Notes under the pieces: model-generated
The model's input: the letters and a program-made list of their open reading frames with translations, nothing else
The model's database searches: none
What the model was told of the DNA's origin: nothing
Origin: Gemmatimonadota bacterium
GTDB taxonomy: Bacteria > Gemmatimonadota > Gemmatimonadetes > Longimicrobiales > Longimicrobiaceae
Direction: 5' to 3'
DNA: 64,000 nt
Assembly: GCA_028287185.1 (NCBI GenBank)
Contig: JAQBQD010000083.1
Location: forward strand, 1 to 64,000
Shown here: positions 60,099 through 64,000 of the stretch, piece after piece
Layout of the letters: each line of letters starts with the position of its first letter
Numbering within the stretch: the first letter of the stretch is position 1
Position numbers and translations under genes: made by a program

Positions 60099-61943
60099 GC
60101 CCGGAAAGAACCCATAGCGGCCCTGATGCGGGTTCTTAGTGAATACCGTCACATTTGCTCTGTCCAACACGGAATCCGGTGGGTGCTCGTTTTCAACAAT
60201 TATAAGTTGATTATCCTGTCGGAGCCCGAGCAGATAGCTATAGAACATCTCCTTCAAATCGGAGCCTCGCAGGTCATCTTCGTCGCCCTCCGGTTTCCAG
60301 TACGCTAGGAGCGGAGAATCGAGAACAACGAAGCCTGGATGCGGCAAGCTTCGTTCACGGCAGAACTCCATAAGCCCGATTTTCACTGCTGCATGTGTGA
60401 TCGCCCGAAGGCCCTTCCCAGTGCTACCTCGGTCTTTTCCTGCTATTTGGAAATCGCGCTTCGCCTCATCGAAGAACACCCGGGTGGCGTTCGGGAAATG
60501 CCACTCCTGCAAAATTCGCTCGACCGTTTGAGCGAACTCATTGAGCACAGTCTTGGATACCTGGGTTCTGGCACCGGAGGAGGTTGGTTCAACCTCAGCC
60601 TGCTCCGGGTCAAGATCGGCGCGGTGCGCGGTGAGCCTCTTCAGCCTTTCGACCTTATCGAGGATAGCCAGGATCTCAGCACGCTTCGACACGAGAACGT
60701 TGTAGGACGCTCGCTCGGAAAGAACCGCGGGGGAGGCAATGTCATTCAACTCCCGCTCAGACGCCTTGTACGCAGTGCGTGCATCATGTAGTCCGCTCAA
60801 CAAGCCCTGTCGCTCAACGGCAAGAGAATTAGTGGTATCCTCAAGTTCACGCTGCAGACGCGCGATCTTGACCATCTCAGCCTCAGCCGCTGTGACGATG
60901 GCTTCGGTGTTGCCCTCGCAATCCGTATCGAGATGCTGGTTGCCGGGCGCTGCTCCGCACAAGGGGCACGGCTGCTTTTCAAGGTGTACAAACAACGAGC
61001 CGGACTCGTGTATAGCAGCGAGCCTATCAAGATCAGTTTGATAGTGACGGTCGAGCAACCCAAATCGCTCGACGAGTTCATCGATCTCCGCAACTCTAGC
61101 AGCCGTGCTCCGTATCTCGGTTGCTGCTGCAGAGCGGCGCTCTAGAATGACATCTAGAGCTTTCTGTGTCGTCGCCAGTGCCTCATTCTGCTGTCGAATC
61201 GAGTTATTGAGACGGGCAAGCTGATCGTCTAGTTCTGCTTCCTCAGAACCTTTCTCATCCAGCTCCGCTTCCAAGTCGTCGATCATGTGATCAAGAAGCT
61301 CAATTTTTCCAGCGTCCTGTTCTCGGCGACCTGGCAGGGTTTCTGCTCCTACCAGCGCACTGTCGTCGACACCCGTGAGGAGAAGTTTGAAAGCGGCATA
61401 CTCCGACGTGGCGGTAGTGTATTGACCGGACAAAAATGGAGACCCTCGCCCTTGGATTTCCTCTTCATTAACAACACAAAGGCGCGCCATGTCTCGAAAG
61501 CTCAACGAGCGGGTTGCGCCGGCTAGGTTCCTTCGCAGAACCTTTGATGGAAGCCCTGCGAAGCTCAGCAAGACATGGGACAGCGTGTCCCGGTGGCTGG
61601 CATTGTGGCGCCACCTGAGCGTCTTCGGGGCTGCTTCGGGCAAAGCGCGCTCAAGCAGTTCCTCGTACGCCCTAAACTCGCCGCCTTCCACGCTACGGTC
61701 TAGGGTGAGTTGCCGTCCGTCATCGCTCTGAAGAGCGAGCCTAACCCGATCATAGCCGTGCCTCTCCGGTATGTCGCGGACCGGAGCCCCCTGGCCCAGC
61801 ATGAAGTCAATACTCTCCACGACGAAGGTTTTGCCCGTTTCAGAGGCTCCACAGATGACGTTCAGACCCGGCTCGAATGAGAGATCGGCAGGTGTCCGTT
61901 CCGGTCCGAAGTACGCGAGATATCGAAGAATGATACCGCTCAT
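60093..61943 (-). CDS. Rad50/SMC-like ATPase of an ABC-three-component (ABC-3C) conflict system
   Basis: 616 residues from ATG 61943 (MSGIILRYLAYFGPERTPAD). Walker A GASETGKT at 32-39. A long coiled coil from about 190 to 455 is interrupted by a zinc hook CPLCGAAPGN near 325. The C-terminal ATPase lobe has GKGLRAITHAAVKIGLMEFC and Walker B FVVLDSPLLAYWKP near 536. This is the ABC ATPase layout of the ABC-3C systems described by Aravind and co-workers. Its ATG overlaps the middle-component stop by 4 bp. Likely recognises invading DNA or its replication and activates the effector subunit. Lower GC than the chromosome. Confidence 0.85.
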   Translation of the reverse strand: MSGIILRYLAYFGPERTPADLSFEPGLNVICGASETGKTFVVESIDFMLGQGAPVRDIPERHGYDRVRLALQSDDGRQLTLDRSVEGGEFRAYEELLERALPEAAPKTLRWRHNASHRDTLSHVLLSFAGLPSKVLRRNLAGATRSLSFRDMARLCVVNEEEIQGRGSPFLSGQYTTATSEYAAFKLLLTGVDDSALVGAETLPGRREQDAGKIELLDHMIDDLEAELDEKGSEEAELDDQLARLNNSIRQQNEALATTQKALDVILERRSAAATEIRSTAARVAEIDELVERFGLLDRHYQTDLDRLAAIHESGSLFVHLEKQPCPLCGAAPGNQHLDTDCEGNTEAIVTAAEAEMVKIARLQRELEDTTNSLAVERQGLLSGLHDARTAYKASERELNDIASPAVLSERASYNVLVSKRAEILAILDKVERLKRLTAHRADLDPEQAEVEPTSSGARTQVSKTVLNEFAQTVERILQEWHFPNATRVFFDEAKRDFQIAGKDRGSTGKGLRAITHAAVKIGLMEFCRERSLPHPGFVVLDSPLLAYWKPEGDEDDLRGSDLKEMFYSYLLGLRQDNQLIIVENEHPPDSVLDRANVTVFTKNPHQGRYGFFPGA

Positions 61944-62449
61944 AGCGTTAGCTCTGCCTGCGTTCCGAACCCAACCGGCTGAAATTCGGTGGTCCACGAT
62001 TCGAACAAGTGTCTAATGATGGCATTCAGCTCGTCATCGGTTAGGATGTCGAACGTGGCCGCCACCCACTCGGCTCGATCCCGCAAGGCGACCATGTACG
62101 AAGACTTCACGTTATCGAGGAACGAAGCGGCCGAGTCATCAGCTCTGTATAGAAACCCACTAACGTGAACCTCCCGGTAGACAAGAGACCGACTCATCAT
62201 TAGGCGTAAACCGGACTCGATCAGCCCACGCCTGACGAGGAGTTCGCCAGAGCGAAGGGGCAACGGCGGATGAAGGCTGGGTGGCCCATCGGCATCCGCC
62301 GAATGAACGGCTAGGTAGTCGTACTGGACCAGCCTGCCCAAGTCATGCGCTCTTGGGTAACAAGCAATTAGAACTGTGAGCGTCCGAACTCCGGTCTCCA
62401 GAGCGCTGTTGAAGGGACCCACCAGTTTGTCGGTTACGGCTTCTTCCAT
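61940..62449 (-). CDS. ABC-3C middle component (MC2-like)
   Basis: 169 residues. VGPFNSALETGVRTLTVLIA, then CYPRAHDLGRLVQYDYLAVH, then PPSLHPPLPLRSGELLVRRG and LIESGLRLMMSRSLVYREVH match the small winged-helix middle component seen between ATPase and effector in ABC-3C operons. RLVQYDYLAVHS-D--GPPSLHPPLPLRSGE is its hallmark. Overlaps the effector gene by 16 bp and the ATPase gene by 4 bp, so all three are co-translated. Probably bridges the two partners or binds DNA. Confidence 0.82.
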   Translation of the reverse strand: MEEAVTDKLVGPFNSALETGVRTLTVLIACYPRAHDLGRLVQYDYLAVHSADADGPPSLHPPLPLRSGELLVRRGLIESGLRLMMSRSLVYREVHVSGFLYRADDSAASFLDNVKSSYMVALRDRAEWVAATFDILTDDELNAIIRHLFESWTTEFQPVGFGTQAELTL

Positions 62450-63549
62450 GTAAGCCTATCCTCGTTCGCGAGCTGGTGACAGATTCCTTGTTTGTCTGCG
62501 ATCTTCGTTACTCCGACGAGCGCGTTTCCACTCACGTCAAGTTGCCCAGCTGCCGTCACAGTGTTGCGAACGCGGGCCAGCGCGTCTGTATGAGGGCCCT
62601 CACAAATGTCGACTACGCCGTTATAGATGTCATCTCGTAGCGATTCATACGTCCGGGGCGGAGTTCGGTCACGCGCAAAGTTCCGCAAAGACTCTGCGCT
62701 GTAGAAGAGCACACGCTGTCTGTAATAATGACTCTCGAGTTCAGGATAGAGCGCCAAGGCCGTTCTATCGGATACGGTCGCTGCTACATGGTCCCCATAT
62801 GCGTCGAGCAACTTGCGGAGATAGAGACTTTCTACCTCAGTTGGCTCCGAGGGCGGGACGTCAGGCATTCCGCGCGGCGGGAGGCCGCCGCCAAAGCGAG
62901 GAGCGTAAAAAACGGTTTGGGCGTGCTGCTCGATCAATTCCACAGCGGATCGGTCATCGAAAATGGAGAACTCGAAGTCATCGAAATATGCCAGAAGTTC
63001 GCCTTTCAATGGGGCGGGAATCCCCGCTCCGATGGCCGGCCCACAATGGCTATCCCATTTCGCACGCACCTCCTTCTTGAACCGGATCGGATCCCTCAAG
63101 AACCGTCCAAGCATGATTCCGACGCCGAGCGGCGCAATGAACACGTGCCTCCTCGGGACCCGGCACCTTTGGTTGTAAGGTGGTGTTCGCTGAAACGAAT
63201 GGTAGATGATCTTCCCGATCTCTCCATACACGTCGCCAGGCGTCAGCGGGTGGTCGTAGTGCTTGCACTGGTAGCTGTCCCAGGGCTTGTCAAAGCCCTC
63301 CGCTTCCGTGAAGGCAACAACGTCCAGTCCTAAGTCGCCTGGGCCGGAGTAGCGTTTGATGGAATGGTAACTTCCACTAGCCTTGTGGAACGACAGCCAC
63401 TCTTCAGTGAAGCCCTCCCACTCCCCCGGTGACATTATCTGAAGGAGCCTTACTGCTGGCACCGGTATCCCTCCCGCAACCTGCGCAGCGCACGGCACTT
63501 CGGACGCTGCTGAGGGGGTTATCTCCGAAAGCGCAAGGGGTTCACTCAT
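62434..63549 (-). CDS. ABC-3C effector/C-terminal component with Mrr-like nuclease domain
   Basis: 371 residues from ATG 63549. Residues 40-175 look like a PD-(D/E)xK restriction-endonuclease fold: WEGFTEEWLSFHKASGSYHS, GPGDLGLDVVAF (Asp76) and DSYQCKHYDHPL (Q94-C-K96), which together give the D...QxK catalytic set of Mrr-type nucleases. Residues 200-371 form the ABC-3C C-terminal domain (LAYFDDFEFSIFDDRSAVEL; VTKIADKQGICHQLANEDRL). Predicted to cut DNA when the ATPase senses an intruder. First known gene of the operon. Confidence 0.8.
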   Translation of the reverse strand: MSEPLALSEITPSAASEVPCAAQVAGGIPVPAVRLLQIMSPGEWEGFTEEWLSFHKASGSYHSIKRYSGPGDLGLDVVAFTEAEGFDKPWDSYQCKHYDHPLTPGDVYGEIGKIIYHSFQRTPPYNQRCRVPRRHVFIAPLGVGIMLGRFLRDPIRFKKEVRAKWDSHCGPAIGAGIPAPLKGELLAYFDDFEFSIFDDRSAVELIEQHAQTVFYAPRFGGGLPPRGMPDVPPSEPTEVESLYLRKLLDAYGDHVAATVSDRTALALYPELESHYYRQRVLFYSAESLRNFARDRTPPRTYESLRDDIYNGVVDICEGPHTDALARVRNTVTAAGQLDVSGNALVGVTKIADKQGICHQLANEDRLTWKKP

Positions 63550-63712
63550 CGAGAATCAACTCTGGGCCGAATGTCGATTGGTTCCTCACCCCGTCCTCTC
63601 CTGACGATGATGGAGAAGCACTCTCGCCGAAGTCGTCACGAACTGTGGGGCGCTGCAACGCACCAATGATCGGCCCAAAGTAGCGCCCAAGAAGTCGAAT
63701 ATGCAAATGCAA
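63542..63712 (-). CDS. Possible small leader ORF of the ABC-3C operon
   Basis: 56 codons from TTG 63712 (or TTG 63706): LHLHIRLLGRYFGPIIGALQ, then RPTVRDDFGESASPSSSGED and QSTFGPELILDE. It ends inside the first codons of the effector gene (8-bp overlap). The composition is protein-like, unlike the stretch before it. No good ribosome site. It could be a translated leader, a small fourth component, or a chance open frame. Confidence 0.3.
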   Translation of the reverse strand: MHLHIRLLGRYFGPIIGALQRPTVRDDFGESASPSSSGEDGVRNQSTFGPELILDE

Positions 63713-63748
63713 GCCGGGGCTTTGCGTCCGGGAGAGGCTATTCCAGCG

Positions 63749-63846
63749 GCCTAACACAAGGGTCGGGGGTGTGGGGCGGGCGCGCAAGACTGTCGTCCGG
63801 CGAAAGGATGGACGGCCCCGCATCCCCCTGCAGCCGATTGTTAGGC
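63749..63846 (-). mobile_element. attC-like site 12 (100-bp family)
   Basis: GCCTAAC (63749) to GTTAGGC (63846), perfect cores and the family inner arms GGGGTGTGGGGCG ... GGCCCCGCATCCCC. Right-hand boundary of the ABC-3C cassette. Confidence 0.8.
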
Positions 63847-63890
63847 GGCGGGCGCGGCGACCCCTCTCCCTGCAGAGCGAGAATGCCTTG

Positions 63891-64000
63891 TCACGGGGCA
63901 CCGTACATAGCATCGAGGATATCGAGCGCGTCCACTGCATCTAGGCTTCTGTCGCGGAGCAGACGCCTCGCCAGTACGTCGATTGCGGCCCAGTGTATCT
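63891..64000 (-). CDS. C-terminal end of a further cassette gene (cut by window edge)
   Basis: The minus strand reads IHWAAIDVLARRLLRDRSLD, then AVDALDILDAMYGAP and TGA at 63891. It is clearly protein-like (amphipathic helix with LDAVDALDILDAMYG) and lies 45 bp from attC 63749-63846 with its 3' end towards it, as in the other cassettes. Too short to assign a family. Confidence 0.6.
   Translation of the reverse strand, partial: IHWAAIDVLARRLLRDRSLDAVDALDILDAMYGAP

Noticed and set aside
51819-63846. CRISPR array
   Set aside because: The repeated elements are about 100 bp, imperfect and separated by whole genes; no 25-40-bp repeat with uniform spacers and no cas genes.
51819-63846. Insertion sequences or a transposon bounded by inverted repeats
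   Set aside because: No transposase or recombinase frame is present and there are no matching terminal repeats; the palindromes fit attC better.

Overview
The window comes from a high-GC (roughly 70% by eye), Gram-negative bacterium. An outer membrane is implied by the LptF/LptG pair, several lipoproteins and a type IV pilus assembly operon. The mix of genes (M28 and three M48 peptidases, an ABC permease fused to an M1 peptidase, a KdpD-like kinase, ETF:quinone oxidoreductase, and RiPP leaders of the KLKLDVE type) resembles Gemmatimonadota such as Longimicrobium. That placement is inference; there is no rRNA or tRNA here to test it. Layout, left half (1-34.4 kb): ordinary chromosome. It holds a membrane protein, a TPR glycosyltransferase, the hrpB helicase, lptF-lptG facing an M28 peptidase gene from overlapping divergent promoters, a double helix-hairpin-helix protein, the pilB-pilT-pilC operon, a lamin-tail lipoprotein, a HEPN/MNT toxin-antitoxin pair with three 18-bp operator-like repeats just upstream, an unusual SDR protein, a KdpD/KdpE-like two-component pair, a lanthipeptide-like RiPP precursor, an ABC ATPase with an M1-fused permease, a purine nucleoside phosphorylase, and a CHASE2-adenylate cyclase overlapping an M48 protease gene. 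Middle (34.4-48.9 kb): a DUF4160/DUF2442 pair, a tightly overlapping M48-M48-thiD operon, a SpoU methyltransferase, the pilD prepilin peptidase, ETF-QO, an RDD membrane protein, two secreted proteins of unknown function, an EEP-family hydrolase and two tandem cardiolipin-synthase-like PLD proteins. Right end (48.9-64 kb): a different kind of DNA. First comes a patch of gene debris (fabF, kinase and cation-efflux fragments) with a divergent avidin, a PhnB-like VOC protein and a second RiPP precursor. Then follows a 12-kb array in which single genes or small operons, nearly all on the minus strand, alternate with palindromic elements. Most are about 100 bp and begin with GCCTAAC-like and end with GTTAGGC-like cores. 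I read these as integron attC sites. One of them (59448-59506) has the stem sequence of the classic 60-bp aadA-type attC. The cassettes carry a RibD/DHFR-like reductase, a GyrI-like protein, a glyoxalase-like protein, a ParE/Phd toxin-antitoxin pair, a GNAT acetyltransferase, a YCII protein, a decayed PIN-like gene, and a complete three-gene ABC-three-component (ABC-3C) conflict system of about 3.5 kb. No integrase is present; given the cassette orientation, it should lie beyond the right edge if it exists. How the genes work together: pilB/T/C and the separate pilD supply the motor and processing parts of type IV pili. LptF/LptG form the inner-membrane part of LPS export. The M48 proteases and the M1/M28 peptidases suggest heavy envelope proteolysis. 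The cassette array, RiPP genes, toxin-antitoxin loci and ABC-3C system form an accessory defence and adaptation zone.
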